A stretch of DNA of 64,000 nucleotides. Source: CAVSWT01 sp963777515. Lineage in GTDB: Bacteria > Bacteroidota > Ignavibacteria > Ignavibacteriales > Ignavibacteriaceae. The stretch spans positions 1-64,000 of the forward strand of contig CAVZQU010000021.1 in the NCBI GenBank assembly GCA_963777515.1, read 5' to 3'. Below are positions 17,433-26,541 of this stretch, one piece after another. Within the stretch, counting starts at the first letter, position 1. Each line of letters starts with the position of its first letter. Below the pieces are notes generated by a model. It had not been told where the DNA came from and searched no databases. It saw only the letters and a program-made list of their open reading frames with translations. A program made the position numbers and the translations under genes.

Positions 17433-18020
17433 TTATTTGTAGAACAAACTGTGTATTCTGTTCTGAACTTCTTTCTTCCCTGTCTTTTTAACAGAAGAAT
17501 AAATAAATAGGTTTTCTCCAAATATTAATTCAGGGAAGAATTTTATAATATCTATTTTAGCTCTTGATAATTCTGATTGCTTTAGTTTATCAATTTTATT
17601 AAGAATAACTATATATGGAACTTCCGCATCTCGTAAAAATTCATTTAACTTTATATCAAGCTCTGTTGGATTATGCCGGCTGTCAATAAAATGAAAAGCC
17701 AAATTTATATTTTTTGTTTTAGATATAAAATCGCCAATCAGTTTACTCCAAAATTCCCTTTCTTTAAGCGAAGTTTTGGCATAGCCATAACCAGGTAAAT
17801 CAACAATATAAAATTTCTCGTCAATTAAATAGTAATTAATTGAACGTGTTTTCCCGGGGGTAGAGCTGGTTTTAGCTAAATCTTTCCTGTTATAAATAGA
17901 ATTTAAAAAAGTTGATTTACCAACATTAGATCTTCCACACAGAATAATTTCAGGTAAATTATTTTTAGGAAGATCATTTAAGCTATATACTGATTTAACA
18001 AATTCTTGCTGGCTTACCAT
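17433..18020 (-). CDS. engB: Ribosome biogenesis GTPase EngB/YsxC
   Basis: A 195-residue TRAFAC GTPase needed for large-subunit assembly. It has the P-loop GRSNVGKS (29-36), the G2 segment TSSTPGKTRSINYY, the G3 motif DLPGYGYA and the G4 motif NKIDK. The length is typical for the family. It follows rplQ on the same strand, but the strong terminator at 18036-18056 separates the two, so it may have its own promoter. Confidence 0.95.
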   Translation of the reverse strand: MVSQQEFVKSVYSLNDLPKNNLPEIILCGRSNVGKSTFLNSIYNRKDLAKTSSTPGKTRSINYYLIDEKFYIVDLPGYGYAKTSLKEREFWSKLIGDFISKTKNINLAFHFIDSRHNPTELDIKLNEFLRDAEVPYIVILNKIDKLKQSELSRAKIDIIKFFPELIFGENLFIYSSVKKTGKKEVQNRIHSLFYK

Positions 18021-18035
18021 TTTATCAAAACAAAA

Positions 18036-18056
18036 AACGCCCCAGATAGGGGCGTT
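18036..18056 (-). terminator. Terminator at the end of the alpha ribosomal operon
   Basis: On the minus strand the stem AACGCCCC / GGGGCGTT with a five-base loop is followed by TTTTTG, 26 bases after the rplQ stop. Confidence 0.85.
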
Positions 18057-18081
18057 AAATTATTAGAACTCTTTGATCTAT

Positions 18082-18600
18082 TTATTTATTTTTTTCTTTC
18101 TTATCAGATGTTTCTTCAACTACTTTTGCTTCTTCAATTTCTTCTTCGGCTTGTTGTTGTTCTGCGGCTTTCTTAGCTTCTTTTGCTTCTCTCTTAGCTT
18201 CCTTCTTGTCTTTTCTTTCTTCTTCTTTCTTATTTAATACATCGTTATAATCAACAAGCTCAAGAATTGCCATAGCTGCGGCATCACCAATTCTATTTCC
18301 AAGTTTAACAACTCTTGTATAACCCCCTGGCCTATCACCAATCTTAGGGATTATTTCATTGAATAATTCATTAATAACCGCCTTGTCATTAATTTTTCTC
18401 ATCACTAATCTTCTTGCATGAAGATCATTTCTGCGTGCTTTTGTAATTATACCTTCTACAAAGCCCCTGGCTTCTTTAGCTTTAGCTTCAGTAGTTGTAA
18501 TTCTTTTATGTTTCAGTAAAGAAGTAGCAAGTGAATTCATAAGGGCCGCACGATGGCTGGATGTCCTATTAAATTTCCTGCCTTTTACTCTATGTCTCAT
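18082..18600 (-). CDS. rplQ: 50S ribosomal protein L17 with charged C-terminal extension
   Basis: Residues 1-118 are a standard bL17 (MRHRVKGRKFNRTSSHR, then GGYTRVVKLGNRIGD). A tail of about 50 residues rich in Lys, Glu and Ala follows, giving 172 residues against about 120 for the usual form. The tail is probably disordered and lies outside the conserved fold. It is the last gene of the alpha operon, followed by a terminator. Confidence 0.97.
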   Translation of the reverse strand: MRHRVKGRKFNRTSSHRAALMNSLATSLLKHKRITTTEAKAKEARGFVEGIITKARRNDLHARRLVMRKINDKAVINELFNEIIPKIGDRPGGYTRVVKLGNRIGDAAAMAILELVDYNDVLNKKEEERKDKKEAKREAKEAKKAAEQQQAEEEIEEAKVVEETSDKKEKNK

Positions 18601-18626
18601 TATTTATATCCTCTTCTGCAAAAATA

Positions 18627-19622
18627 TTAGTTTGATTCCACTTCATCCTTTATGTAACTGTCTACATCCATCCCAAATTCTAGTCCGAGAGTTTCAACAA
18701 TTTCCATTAGTTCGGCTAAAGATTTTCTTCCGAAGTTTCTGAATTTCAACATTTCAGATTCGTCTCTTCTAACCAGTTCAGCTAAGTTTTTAATGTTGGC
18801 AGCTTTTAAACAGTTATGAGATCTTACACTTAATTCCAGATCATCAACATTGGTAAGTAATATTTTCTTTATTCTTTCTTTCTCACTGTCTTTTTGACTA
18901 ACTGCCTGTTCTTCTTCCTGGTCAATATCAAAATTAATAAACAATTGAATGTGATCTCTTAAAATTTTAGCTGCTTGAGTTAACGCATCCTCAGGTGTAA
19001 TTGAGCCATCGGTTGCAACTTCAAGAGTTAATTTTTCGAAATCATTTTTATCACCAATTCTTACATTCTCAACATCATATTTCACATTTCTGATTGGTGT
19101 AAAAATTGAATCGATTGGAATTACACCAATGGTTTGTTCAGGCGAAACATTTTCTGCAGCCGGGACATAACCTTTTCCTTTTCCAACTCTAATTTCAATA
19201 TCTACTTTAACACTTTTATTTAAAGTTGCTATGTGTAAATCAGGATTCAATATTTCAATCTCACTGCTGTTCTTTTGAATATCAGCGGCAGTGAACTCAC
19301 CTTCGCCGTTAAAAGATAAATCAATTTTGTTTGGCTTCTTAGTTAAAAACTTCATTCTAACTTGTTTTAAATTTAGAATGATTTCAGAGACGTCTTCAAC
19401 TATACCCTCAATTGTTGTGAATTCATGCAATACACCGCTAAATTTTACAGAGGTAATTGCTGCACCGGTTAATGAGGAAAGAAGAACTCTACGCAAGGAA
19501 TTACCCATAGTAACTCCGTAACCTCTTTCCAAAGGCTGAAGGGTGAATTTACCATAAGTATTTGTATAAGTTGTCTCGTCTAAAACTACTGCTTCAGGCA
19601 TCTTTAAATATGATACACTCAT
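18627..19622 (-). CDS. rpoA: DNA-directed RNA polymerase subunit alpha
   Basis: The 331-residue subunit has the assembly domain (about 1-235; LERGYGVTMGNSLRRVLLSS near the start) and a C-terminal DNA-contact domain (about 255-320; ELSVRSHNCLKAANI...FGRKSLAELME). It dimerises to seed polymerase assembly. It sits in the classical rpsM-rpsK-rpsD-rpoA-rplQ order. Confidence 0.98.
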   Translation of the reverse strand: MSVSYLKMPEAVVLDETTYTNTYGKFTLQPLERGYGVTMGNSLRRVLLSSLTGAAITSVKFSGVLHEFTTIEGIVEDVSEIILNLKQVRMKFLTKKPNKIDLSFNGEGEFTAADIQKNSSEIEILNPDLHIATLNKSVKVDIEIRVGKGKGYVPAAENVSPEQTIGVIPIDSIFTPIRNVKYDVENVRIGDKNDFEKLTLEVATDGSITPEDALTQAAKILRDHIQLFINFDIDQEEEQAVSQKDSEKERIKKILLTNVDDLELSVRSHNCLKAANIKNLAELVRRDESEMLKFRNFGRKSLAELMEIVETLGLEFGMDVDSYIKDEVESN

Positions 19623-19660
19623 TTATAATCCTCTAAAAATATGATCTTAAAAATTTATTT

Positions 19661-20287
19661 TTATTTGGAGTAAAGTTCTACGACCAACTGTTCGTTGGCA
19701 TTTAGAGGAACATCTGCTCTTTCAGGAACATTAATAAAAGTACCGGACAAAGAGGCTTTATCGATTGAAAGCCATGAGTACGTACTGTCTTTTACTCTCT
19801 TTAATGAATTGTGAATTAAATCTAGCTTTTTACTCTTATCTTTAATCTGAATAACATCCCCAGCACCTAAACTATATGAAGGAATATCAACAGAAATTCC
19901 GTTAACCGTCACATGCCTATGCCTTATTAACTGCCTGGCCTGTTTACGTGACGAAGCAAAACCTATCCTGTAAACAACATTATCCAATCTGCTTTCCAAA
20001 ATCTTAACCAGGTTATCGCCTGTAATTCCTTTAGATTTATTGGCTTTTTCAAAATAGTTTCTAAATTGAGTTTCAAGCAAACCATATTGTCTTTTAATTT
20101 TTTGCTTTTCTCTTAACTGAATACCGTATTCAGAAACCTTTGCTCTTCTGTTTAGTCCATGCTGTCCAGGAGGATAATTTCTTATCTCAATAGGACATTT
20201 TTCAGTAAAACATTTTTGTCCTTTTAAAAACAACTTTTGTCTTTCTCTTCTACATAACTTACAAACTGAGTCTGTATATCTTGCCAT
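19661..20287 (-). CDS. rpsD: 30S ribosomal protein S4
   Basis: A 208-residue uS4 with an N-terminal zinc-type cysteine set (CKLCRRE...KCFTEKC) and the S4 RNA-binding domain (SRLDNVVYRIGFASSRKQAR). It is a primary 16S rRNA binder and, in many bacteria, the translational regulator of the alpha operon. Placed between rpsK and rpoA. Confidence 0.98.
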   Translation of the reverse strand: MARYTDSVCKLCRRERQKLFLKGQKCFTEKCPIEIRNYPPGQHGLNRRAKVSEYGIQLREKQKIKRQYGLLETQFRNYFEKANKSKGITGDNLVKILESRLDNVVYRIGFASSRKQARQLIRHRHVTVNGISVDIPSYSLGAGDVIQIKDKSKKLDLIHNSLKRVKDSTYSWLSIDKASLSGTFINVPERADVPLNANEQLVVELYSK

Positions 20288-20305
20288 TTAGTGATTCTCC
20301 AAAAA

Positions 20306-20692
20306 TTAAACTCTTCTTCTCTTAGGCGGCCTGCAGCCGTTATGAGGAATTGGTGTAACATCCTTAATTGAATTAACTTCTAAACCGGCGGTATGCAAAG
20401 CTCTAATAGCAGCTTCCCTGCCGGAACCGGGACCTTTTACAAACACATCAACTCTTCTCAATCCTGAATCATAAGCTTCTTTAGCAGCAGCTTCTGCTGA
20501 AACTTGGGCTGCATAAGGAGTATTTTTCTTTGATCCTTTAAATCCGTTCTTGCCTGCAGATGACCATGAAATTGTATTACCGTATATATCGGTTAAAGTT
20601 ACAATTACATTATTAAAAGTTGCTTTAATATGTGCAACTCCGTTTGCATCAACATGCGTTTTCTTTTTTGCTTTTTTTAATGTTTTAGCCAA
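20306..20692 (-). CDS. rpsK: 30S ribosomal protein S11
   Basis: A 128-residue uS11 with conserved IKATFNNVIVTLTD and the C-terminal PHNGCRPPKRRRV. It forms part of the platform of the small subunit. It lies 26 bases after rpsM in the alpha operon. Confidence 0.98.
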   Translation of the reverse strand: MAKTLKKAKKKTHVDANGVAHIKATFNNVIVTLTDIYGNTISWSSAGKNGFKGSKKNTPYAAQVSAEAAAKEAYDSGLRRVDVFVKGPGSGREAAIRALHTAGLEVNSIKDVTPIPHNGCRPPKRRRV

Positions 20693-20718
20693 GTCTTAAA
20701 ACCTCCAAGTTATCAAAC

Positions 20719-21102
20719 TTATTTCTTAGATGGTGCCTTCTTTTTACCGGCAACAGTTTTTCTTTTACCTTTTCTTGTTCTGGAATTAGTCCGAGTTCTT
20801 TGACCACGTGCAGGCAAACTTTTTCTATGCCTAATCCCGCGATAACTTCCTATATCCATCAGGCGCTTAATATTTTGTTGAACCTCGGAACGTAATGCAC
20901 CTTCAACTTTATAGTCGGCAGTCATCACAGCTCTAATTTCAGCAACTTCTTCTTCTGTAAGATCAGAAATTTTTTTATCAGGGCTTACTTTTGCTTTTTC
21001 CAAAATAGTTTTAGAAACAGACGGGCCGACACCAAAAATGTATTGTAGTCCGAATAAAACTTTTTTGTTTTTAGGTAAATCTACACCAGCTATACGAGCC
21101 AA
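20719..21102 (-). CDS. rpsM: 30S ribosomal protein S13
   Basis: A 127-residue uS13 (MARIAGVDLPKNKKV, then SYRGIRHRKSLPARGQRT with a basic tail). It sits in the head of the small subunit and contacts tRNA and the large subunit. It follows rpmJ. Confidence 0.98.
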   Translation of the reverse strand: MARIAGVDLPKNKKVLFGLQYIFGVGPSVSKTILEKAKVSPDKKISDLTEEEVAEIRAVMTADYKVEGALRSEVQQNIKRLMDIGSYRGIRHRKSLPARGQRTRTNSRTRKGKRKTVAGKKKAPSKK

Positions 21103-21121
21103 TTATATACTCCTTTTTAAA

Positions 21122-21235
21122 TTAACCTTGACGTTGTTTATGCTTTTTGTTTTTACAAATAACACGCACTACGCCTTTTCTTTTAATTACTTTACAGTTA
21201 TCACATATTTTTTTAACTGAAGCTCTAACTTTCAT
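21122..21235 (-). CDS. rpmJ: 50S ribosomal protein L36
   Basis: The 37-residue product starts MKVRASVKKICDNCK and ends KNKKHKQRQG. The zinc ligands C11, C14, C27 and H32 are all present, so this is the zinc-binding form. It lies between infA and rpsM, the usual position, with short spacers. Confidence 0.96.
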   Translation of the reverse strand: MKVRASVKKICDNCKVIKRKGVVRVICKNKKHKQRQG

Positions 21236-21246
21236 AAAACGCTCCG

Positions 21247-21465
21247 CTATTTATATCTATAGGTAATTCTACCTTTTGTTAAATCATAAGGAGAAAGTTC
21301 AATCGAAACTTTATCTCCCACCAAAATTTTGATAAAATGCATTCTCATTTTACCTGAAATATGAGCTAATATTTCGTGACCATTATCAAGCTTTACCTTG
21401 AAATGTGCGTTTGGTAAAGTCTCTGTAACTACGCCATCAACTTTTATTGGTCCTTGTTTAGCCAT
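21247..21465 (-). CDS. infA: Translation initiation factor IF-1
   Basis: A 72-residue OB-fold protein (VTETLPNAHFKVKLDNGHEI, then GDKVSIELSPYDLTKGRI) that occupies the ribosomal A site during initiation. Its ATG overlaps the map stop codon by one base (TAATG), suggesting translational coupling. Confidence 0.98.
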   Translation of the reverse strand: MAKQGPIKVDGVVTETLPNAHFKVKLDNGHEILAHISGKMRMHFIKILVGDKVSIELSPYDLTKGRITYRYK

Positions 21466-22226
21466 TAACTCACTGTTAAAATTTCCGGTCTTCCGTTTGA
21501 GACCAATATAGTATGCTCAAAATGAGCTGAAGGAGAACCGTCGGCTGTTAATACCGTCCATCCGTCCAAACCTGTTCTTACCCTGTAGCTGCCTGCATTT
21601 ACCATAGGCTCAATAGCCAAGGTCATCCCGGATTTTAATTTTGCTCCTGTTCCTCTTCTACCGTAATTCGGAATTGAAGGATCTTCATGCAAATGTTTTC
21701 CAACTCCGTGGCCGCACAAATCTCTTACGATAGAAAATCCATTTGCTTCAACATATTCTTGAACAGCAGCAGAAATATCATGCAACCTATTATTTGATTT
21801 AGCCTGCTCAATTCCTAAATACAATGACTTTTCAGTTACTTCCATTAATTTTTTCTTATCATCAGAAATATTACCTATTGCAACCGAAAGAGCAGCATCA
21901 CCATAATAACCATTTTTAAGAACACCAACATCTAAAGAAATAATTTCGCCTTCTTTTAAAGTCCTGTTTCCAGGAATTCCATGTACAACTTCATCATCAA
22001 TAGAAGAACAAATTGTCCCGGGGAAATCAATTGCTCCAGCTTGTGAATAACCTTTGAAAGCAGCTATTCCATTATTACTTTTAATATAATCTTCAGCTAT
22101 TTGATCTAATTCTCTTGTCGTTATACCCGGCTTAACATGTGCTTTCATCAATTGAAGAGTTTCAGCTACAATCTTAGAACTCTCCCGAATAAAATCAACT
22201 TCCTTTTTGCTTTTAATTAAAATCAT
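21465..22226 (-). CDS. map: Type I methionine aminopeptidase
   Basis: The 253-residue enzyme removes the initiator methionine from nascent proteins. Metal ligands are visible in LDVGVLKNGYYGDAA, CGHGVGKHLHEDP, LAIEPMVN and the final FEHTILV. It directly follows secY; adk, often found between them in other bacteria, is absent here. Confidence 0.97.
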   Translation of the reverse strand: MILIKSKKEVDFIRESSKIVAETLQLMKAHVKPGITTRELDQIAEDYIKSNNGIAAFKGYSQAGAIDFPGTICSSIDDEVVHGIPGNRTLKEGEIISLDVGVLKNGYYGDAALSVAIGNISDDKKKLMEVTEKSLYLGIEQAKSNNRLHDISAAVQEYVEANGFSIVRDLCGHGVGKHLHEDPSIPNYGRRGTGAKLKSGMTLAIEPMVNAGSYRVRTGLDGWTVLTADGSPSAHFEHTILVSNGRPEILTVS

Positions 22227-22236
22227 AAAAACTAAC

Positions 22237-23571
22237 TTATCTACGACCCTTAACCTTACCTGTTTTCATAAAGCCATCATAATGTCTCATCAATAAATGC
22301 GATTCAACTTGCTGCAATGTATCTAATGCAACACCCACAATAATTAACAAACTTGTACCGCCGAAAAAGTTAGCAAACCTGCTTGATACACCCCAGGCTG
22401 AAACGAATGCAGGTAAAATTGCTACAATGGCTAAAAAGAACGAACCTGGTAATGTAATCTTTGTTAATATATTATCAATAAAATCTGAAGTTTGTTTTCC
22501 CGGCCTAATTCCAGGAATAAACCCGCCTTGCTTTCTCATAGTATCTGCAACATCTTTTGGATTAAAAGCTATTGCAGTATAAAAATAAGTAAAGAATATA
22601 ATCATTATGCCATATATAATGGAGTAAACAGGTGAACGATATGCCAACAAATTTGCAACTGACTGTAAAAAATCATTGTTAGGGAAAAACTGAAGAACAG
22701 TTGCAGGAATAAACATAATCGACTGAGCAAAAATGATAGGCATAACTCCAGCAGTATTAACACGTAAAGGAATATATTGTGTTACACCACCGTATACTTT
22801 TCTACCAACTACCCGTTTAGCATATTGAACAGGAATTCTCCGGGTTCCTTGTGTAACCAGAACAACTCCGGCAATTATAAAAACCATAAAAATAAGAACA
22901 ACTAATTCAACTATAATACTACGCGTACCTTGAGAAATTAATCTTACTTCATCTAAAACAGCATTCGGGAATACTGCAATAATACCAATGAATATGATTA
23001 ACGAAATACCATTTCCTATTCCTTTATCGGTAATCTGTTCACCAAGCCACATCATAAACACAGTACCGGCTGTTAAAATTATTACTGTTGAAATAACCCA
23101 AAAGAAACCTTGAACTTCAACAGGTACTACAGGAGTTCCCTGAAAATTAGTATGGGTTAAATTTATTGTAACACCATAAGCCTGTAATGCAGAAATAAAT
23201 ACAGTTCCGTACCTTGTTAACTGCGTTATTTTCTTTCTGCCTTCTTCACCTTCTTGCTGCAATTTTTGGAAATAAGGAACAACAGCGCCCATCAACTGAA
23301 GAATAATTGACGCTGAAATATATGGCATTATTCCCAATGCAAATATTGCTGCATTTCTAAATGCACCGCCAACAAATAAATCATATAACCCAAACAAATT
23401 ATCTTGTGATGCATTTTTTGCACTTTGCGAAAGAAGAGCTGCATCAACACCGGGAAGAGTTATATGTGCACCTAATCTAACAATGACCAAAAGCGCCAAT
23501 GTGTATAAGATCCTTTGGCGCAACTCATTAATTTTGAATATGTTTCTGAAGGTATCAGTAAATTTTGACAT
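22237..23571 (-). CDS. secY: Preprotein translocase subunit SecY
   Basis: This 444-residue polytopic protein with about ten membrane spans is the channel of the Sec translocon. Conserved stretches include RLGAHITLPGVD, the plug region, GIMPYISASI, LGEQITDKGIGNG and the cytoplasmic loop MRKQGGFIPGIRPG. It ends the spc operon proper after rplO. Its partner secE lies at 48.4-48.6 kb in this same gene block. Confidence 0.98.
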   Translation of the reverse strand: MSKFTDTFRNIFKINELRQRILYTLALLVIVRLGAHITLPGVDAALLSQSAKNASQDNLFGLYDLFVGGAFRNAAIFALGIMPYISASIILQLMGAVVPYFQKLQQEGEEGRKKITQLTRYGTVFISALQAYGVTINLTHTNFQGTPVVPVEVQGFFWVISTVIILTAGTVFMMWLGEQITDKGIGNGISLIIFIGIIAVFPNAVLDEVRLISQGTRSIIVELVVLIFMVFIIAGVVLVTQGTRRIPVQYAKRVVGRKVYGGVTQYIPLRVNTAGVMPIIFAQSIMFIPATVLQFFPNNDFLQSVANLLAYRSPVYSIIYGIMIIFFTYFYTAIAFNPKDVADTMRKQGGFIPGIRPGKQTSDFIDNILTKITLPGSFFLAIVAILPAFVSAWGVSSRFANFFGGTSLLIIVGVALDTLQQVESHLLMRHYDGFMKTGKVKGRR

Positions 23572-23582
23572 TTATAACCAGA

Positions 23583-24035
23583 TTAAATCTTTTTTATTGT
23601 TCCGCCAACAGCTTCAATTTTTTCTTTTGCTGAATTAGTAAATGCATTTGCTTCAACTTGAAGCTTTGTTTTCAATTCACCTTTGCCTAAAATTTTTATG
23701 GGATCTGAATCTTTCCTAACTAATCCATTCTTTTTCAATATGCCTGCATCTATTTTTGTTTCTTTAACTTTTTCAGACAATTTTTGAAGGTCGTTAACAT
23801 TAACTACTTGATAATTCTTTTTAAATATATGAGTAAATCCTACTTTAGGAATTCTCCTTTGTAAAGGCATCTGCCCACCTTCAAACCAGGCTTTTTTCTT
23901 AGCTCCTGATCTTGATAGCTGACCGTTCATTCCTTTTGTGGCTGTTCCGCCGTGACCGGAGCCTTCGCCTCTTCCAATTCTTTTAGGATTTTTTCTTGAA
24001 CCTTTAGCGTATTTTAAATTACTTAGAATGTCCAT
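23583..24035 (-). CDS. rplO: 50S ribosomal protein L15
   Basis: A 150-residue uL15 with the glycine-rich start (RIGRGEGSGHGGTATKGMNG) and the FEGGQMPLQRRIPKVGF segment. It lies between rpmD and secY. Confidence 0.98.
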   Translation of the reverse strand: MDILSNLKYAKGSRKNPKRIGRGEGSGHGGTATKGMNGQLSRSGAKKKAWFEGGQMPLQRRIPKVGFTHIFKKNYQVVNVNDLQKLSEKVKETKIDAGILKKNGLVRKDSDPIKILGKGELKTKLQVEANAFTNSAKEKIEAVGGTIKKI

Positions 24036-24044
24036 TCTAAAACC

Positions 24045-24236
24045 TTATTTCTTCTCTTTAAAATCTTCAACCTTAACAAGGTGACTTACTTTATTAATCA
24101 TTCCTCTAATTTGAGGAGTGTCATTATGAATTTTTTCCCAATTCGGCCTTCCTAATCCTAAAGCTTCAATTGTTCTTTTCTGAATCTTTGGCCTATCAAT
24201 AATGCTTCTTATTTGTGTAACTTTTATTTTAGACAT
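24045..24236 (-). CDS. rpmD: 50S ribosomal protein L30
   Basis: A 63-residue uL30 (KVTQIRSIIDRPKIQKRTIE, then LGLGRPNWEKIHNDTPQIRG). It lies between rpsE and rplO in the spc operon. Confidence 0.97.
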   Translation of the reverse strand: MSKIKVTQIRSIIDRPKIQKRTIEALGLGRPNWEKIHNDTPQIRGMINKVSHLVKVEDFKEKK

Positions 24237-24247
24237 AAATTCCTCAA

Positions 24248-24754
24248 TTAAACGCTGAATAATTCGCTGACAGACATTCCTCTTTTCTTTGCCATTTTCC
24301 GAGCGTCAATTTGATTTAACAATCCGTTTAAAGTTGCTTTAACTTGATTATGAGGATTGCTGGACCCCAACAATTTTGTTAAAATATCCTGAACGCCTGC
24401 TGCTTCTAAAACTGCTCTAACTCCACCGCCGGCTATTAAGCCTGTACCTGGGGAAGCAGGTTTCAATAAAACTTTACCGGCACCGTATTTCCCAATTATT
24501 TCGTGAGCAACAGTTCCTTTTATAATTGAAACATGCACTAAACTTTTCTTAGCGTCATCAATTCCTTTTGAAATAGCATCGGTAACTTCGTTAGCTTTTC
24601 CTAATCCGACACCTACTGTACCATTTCCATCGCCAACAACAACAATTGCATTAAAGCTGAAACGCCGCCCGCCTTTAACAACTTTAGCAACTCTATTAAT
24701 GTGGACTACTTTTTCTTTCAAATTTTCTGATTCAATCGGTTTTACTGTTTTCAA
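24248..24754 (-). CDS. rpsE: 30S ribosomal protein S5
   Basis: A 168-residue uS5 with the double-stranded-RNA-binding-like N-terminal domain (VKGGRRFSFNAIVVVGDGNG) and the S5 C-terminal domain (LKPASPGTGLIAGGGVRAVL). It is separated from rplR by a tRNA-Gln gene, an unusual interruption of the spc operon. Confidence 0.98.
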   Translation of the reverse strand: MKTVKPIESENLKEKVVHINRVAKVVKGGRRFSFNAIVVVGDGNGTVGVGLGKANEVTDAISKGIDDAKKSLVHVSIIKGTVAHEIIGKYGAGKVLLKPASPGTGLIAGGGVRAVLEAAGVQDILTKLLGSSNPHNQVKATLNGLLNQIDARKMAKKRGMSVSELFSV

Positions 24755-24804
24755 TTGATACTCTCTTAGTCAATAATATTATATAAATCTAATTAAATAA
24801 ACTT

Positions 24805-24878
24805 TGGCTGCCGGAAGAGGATTCGAACCTCTACAGACGCCTCCAAAGGGCGTAGTCCTACCATTAGACGATCCGGCA
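24805..24878 (-). tRNA. tRNA-Gln (UUG anticodon)
   Basis: A full cloverleaf on the minus strand: acceptor TGCCGGA/TCCGGCA, anticodon stem ACGCC/GGCGT with loop CTTTGGA (anticodon TTG), and T-arm AGAGG-TTCGAAT-CCTCT. CCA is encoded at the 3' end. It lies inside the spc operon between rplR (stop at 24898) and rpsE (start at 24754), so it is presumably cut out of the long ribosomal-protein mRNA. Confidence 0.95.
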
Positions 24879-24897
24879 AAGCTTGCCCAATTATGGG

Positions 24898-25263
24898 TTA
24901 AAATTTTAAGCCCCCTTCTCTAGCACCTTCAGCAATAGCTTGCACTCTTCCGTGATATCTATAACCATTTCTATCAAAAACTACAGAAGATATTTTACTT
25001 TCAATTGCTTTTTTAGCAACAAGGGAACCTACCAATTTACTTTTTGAAATTTTACCTTTAGCTTTTTTCACTTCATCCAGAATTTCTTTTGATAAAGATG
25101 AAGCAGAAGCTAATGTTTTGCCGGTTGTATCATCAATAATCTGTGCGTAAACATTGTTAAGACTGCGGTAAACCGTTAAACGAGGAACCCCAGGAGTTCC
25201 TGAAATAGTTTTTCTTATTCTGGTTTTAGAACGAAGTCTTAAATTATTATTTCTTTTAATCAT
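24898..25263 (-). CDS. rplR: 50S ribosomal protein L18
   Basis: A 121-residue uL18 (RLRSKTRIRKTISGTPGVPR at the start, ending VQAIAEGAREGGLKF) that binds 5S rRNA. Its stop lies 19 bases before the embedded tRNA-Gln. Confidence 0.98.
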   Translation of the reverse strand: MIKRNNNLRLRSKTRIRKTISGTPGVPRLTVYRSLNNVYAQIIDDTTGKTLASASSLSKEILDEVKKAKGKISKSKLVGSLVAKKAIESKISSVVFDRNGYRYHGRVQAIAEGAREGGLKF

Positions 25264-25285
25264 TTTCTATTTATCTCCACTAAAA

Positions 25286-25825
25286 TTATTTACCAGCGGT
25301 CTTACCAGCTTTTCTTTGAATTTGTTCGTCAGAATATTTAATTCCTTTGCCTTTATATGGTTCAGGTTTTCTAATAGATCTAATCTTTGAAGCAACCATA
25401 CCTACAAGCTGCTTGTCAATACCGCTGACAACTACTTGAGTTTGAGTTGGTGCCTGCAATGAAATCCCATCAGGCGGAATAAAATAAATAGGATGAGAAT
25501 AACCAATATTGAACAATAAATTTTTGCCTTTCAACTCAACTCTATAACCAACACCAACAATGTCTAAAGTTTTTTGATATGAATTAGTAACTCCGTCAAC
25601 CATATTTTGAATTAAAGCTCGTGTTAAGCCGTGAAGAGCTTTATTTTCTTTTAGATCGTTCGGTCTTTTTACAATTATTTCTTCACCTGAAACTTCGATT
25701 CCAATATTCGAATGAAACGCTTGTTCCAATTCACCTTTCGGACCTTTAATTTTAAGAGTATGATTGGTCAAAGAAGCTGTAACTCCTTTGGGAATCGTTA
25801 TAGGTTTTTTACCAATTCTAGACAC
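25286..25825 (-). CDS. rplF: 50S ribosomal protein L6
   Basis: A 179-residue uL6 (MSRIGKKPITIPKGV start; C-terminal RKPEPYKGKGIKY). It lies between rpsH and rplR in the standard spc order. Confidence 0.98.
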   Translation of the reverse strand: MSRIGKKPITIPKGVTASLTNHTLKIKGPKGELEQAFHSNIGIEVSGEEIIVKRPNDLKENKALHGLTRALIQNMVDGVTNSYQKTLDIVGVGYRVELKGKNLLFNIGYSHPIYFIPPDGISLQAPTQTQVVVSGIDKQLVGMVASKIRSIRKPEPYKGKGIKYSDEQIQRKAGKTAGK

Positions 25826-25848
25826 AGTTAAACTCCGTTATAAAAATT

Positions 25849-26244
25849 TTACCAGATATAGCATATTACTTCGCCGCCAATGGATTGGGTCTTTGCTTCT
25901 TTATCTGTTAGAAGCCCTTTGGATGTAGAAATAACTGCTACACCAAGTCCATTATTAACTCTCGGTAATTCACGAGAGTCTTTATAAACTCTTAAACCGG
26001 GAGTACTAATTTTTTTCAATCCACTGATGGCAGACATACCATCTGTATATTTTAATTGTATTCTTAAAAGATTCTGTTTGTTGTCTTCAACAACAATGAA
26101 ATCTTTTATGAAATTTTGTTTCTTTAATATTTCAGCTAAGCTTTTTTTCATATTAGAAGAAGGAATATCAACTTTAACTTTTTTAGCTCTAGCTGCATTT
26201 CTAATTCTTGTTAAAAAATCTGCAATAGGATCTGTTACCGGCAT
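25849..26244 (-). CDS. rpsH: 30S ribosomal protein S8
   Basis: A 131-residue uS8 (MPVTDPIADFLTRIRNA start; ending STSKGLLTDKEAKTQSIGGE). It is a 16S rRNA assembly protein and, in other bacteria, the spc-operon translational regulator. Confidence 0.98.
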   Translation of the reverse strand: MPVTDPIADFLTRIRNAARAKKVKVDIPSSNMKKSLAEILKKQNFIKDFIVVEDNKQNLLRIQLKYTDGMSAISGLKKISTPGLRVYKDSRELPRVNNGLGVAVISTSKGLLTDKEAKTQSIGGEVICYIW

Positions 26245-26257
26245 TTATTCTCTCCTT

Positions 26258-26527
26258 CTACCAACTTGACTTTTTTAATCCGGGAATTTCGCCTTTTAAA
26301 GCCATTTCCCTTAAAACTAAACGGGATACACCGAACTTCCTGTAATAAGAACGAACTCTACCGGTGAACATACAACGATTATTCAATCTTACAGGAGAAG
26401 AATTTCTCGGCAGCTTTTGCAATGCATCGTAATCACCTTTTTCTTTTAACTCTACTCTAAGCTTAGCATATTTATCAACCAGCTTACGTCTTTTATCTTG
26501 TCTAGCAATTAAACTTTTACGAGCCAT
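26258..26527 (-). CDS. rpsN: 30S ribosomal protein S14 (zinc-independent form)
   Basis: The 89-residue uS14 is the longer form without the CxxC pairs (MARKSLIARQDKRRKLVDKY; C-terminal GRVRSYYRKFGVSRL). It lies between rplE and rpsH. Confidence 0.98.
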   Translation of the reverse strand: MARKSLIARQDKRRKLVDKYAKLRVELKEKGDYDALQKLPRNSSPVRLNNRCMFTGRVRSYYRKFGVSRLVLREMALKGEIPGLKKSSW

Positions 26528-26541
26528 TAATTCTCCTATAT

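Noticed and set aside
21465..22237. A missing adk gene between secY and map as a deletion
   Set aside because: The order secY-map-infA with adk elsewhere occurs in other lineages; the junction is tight and shows no scar.
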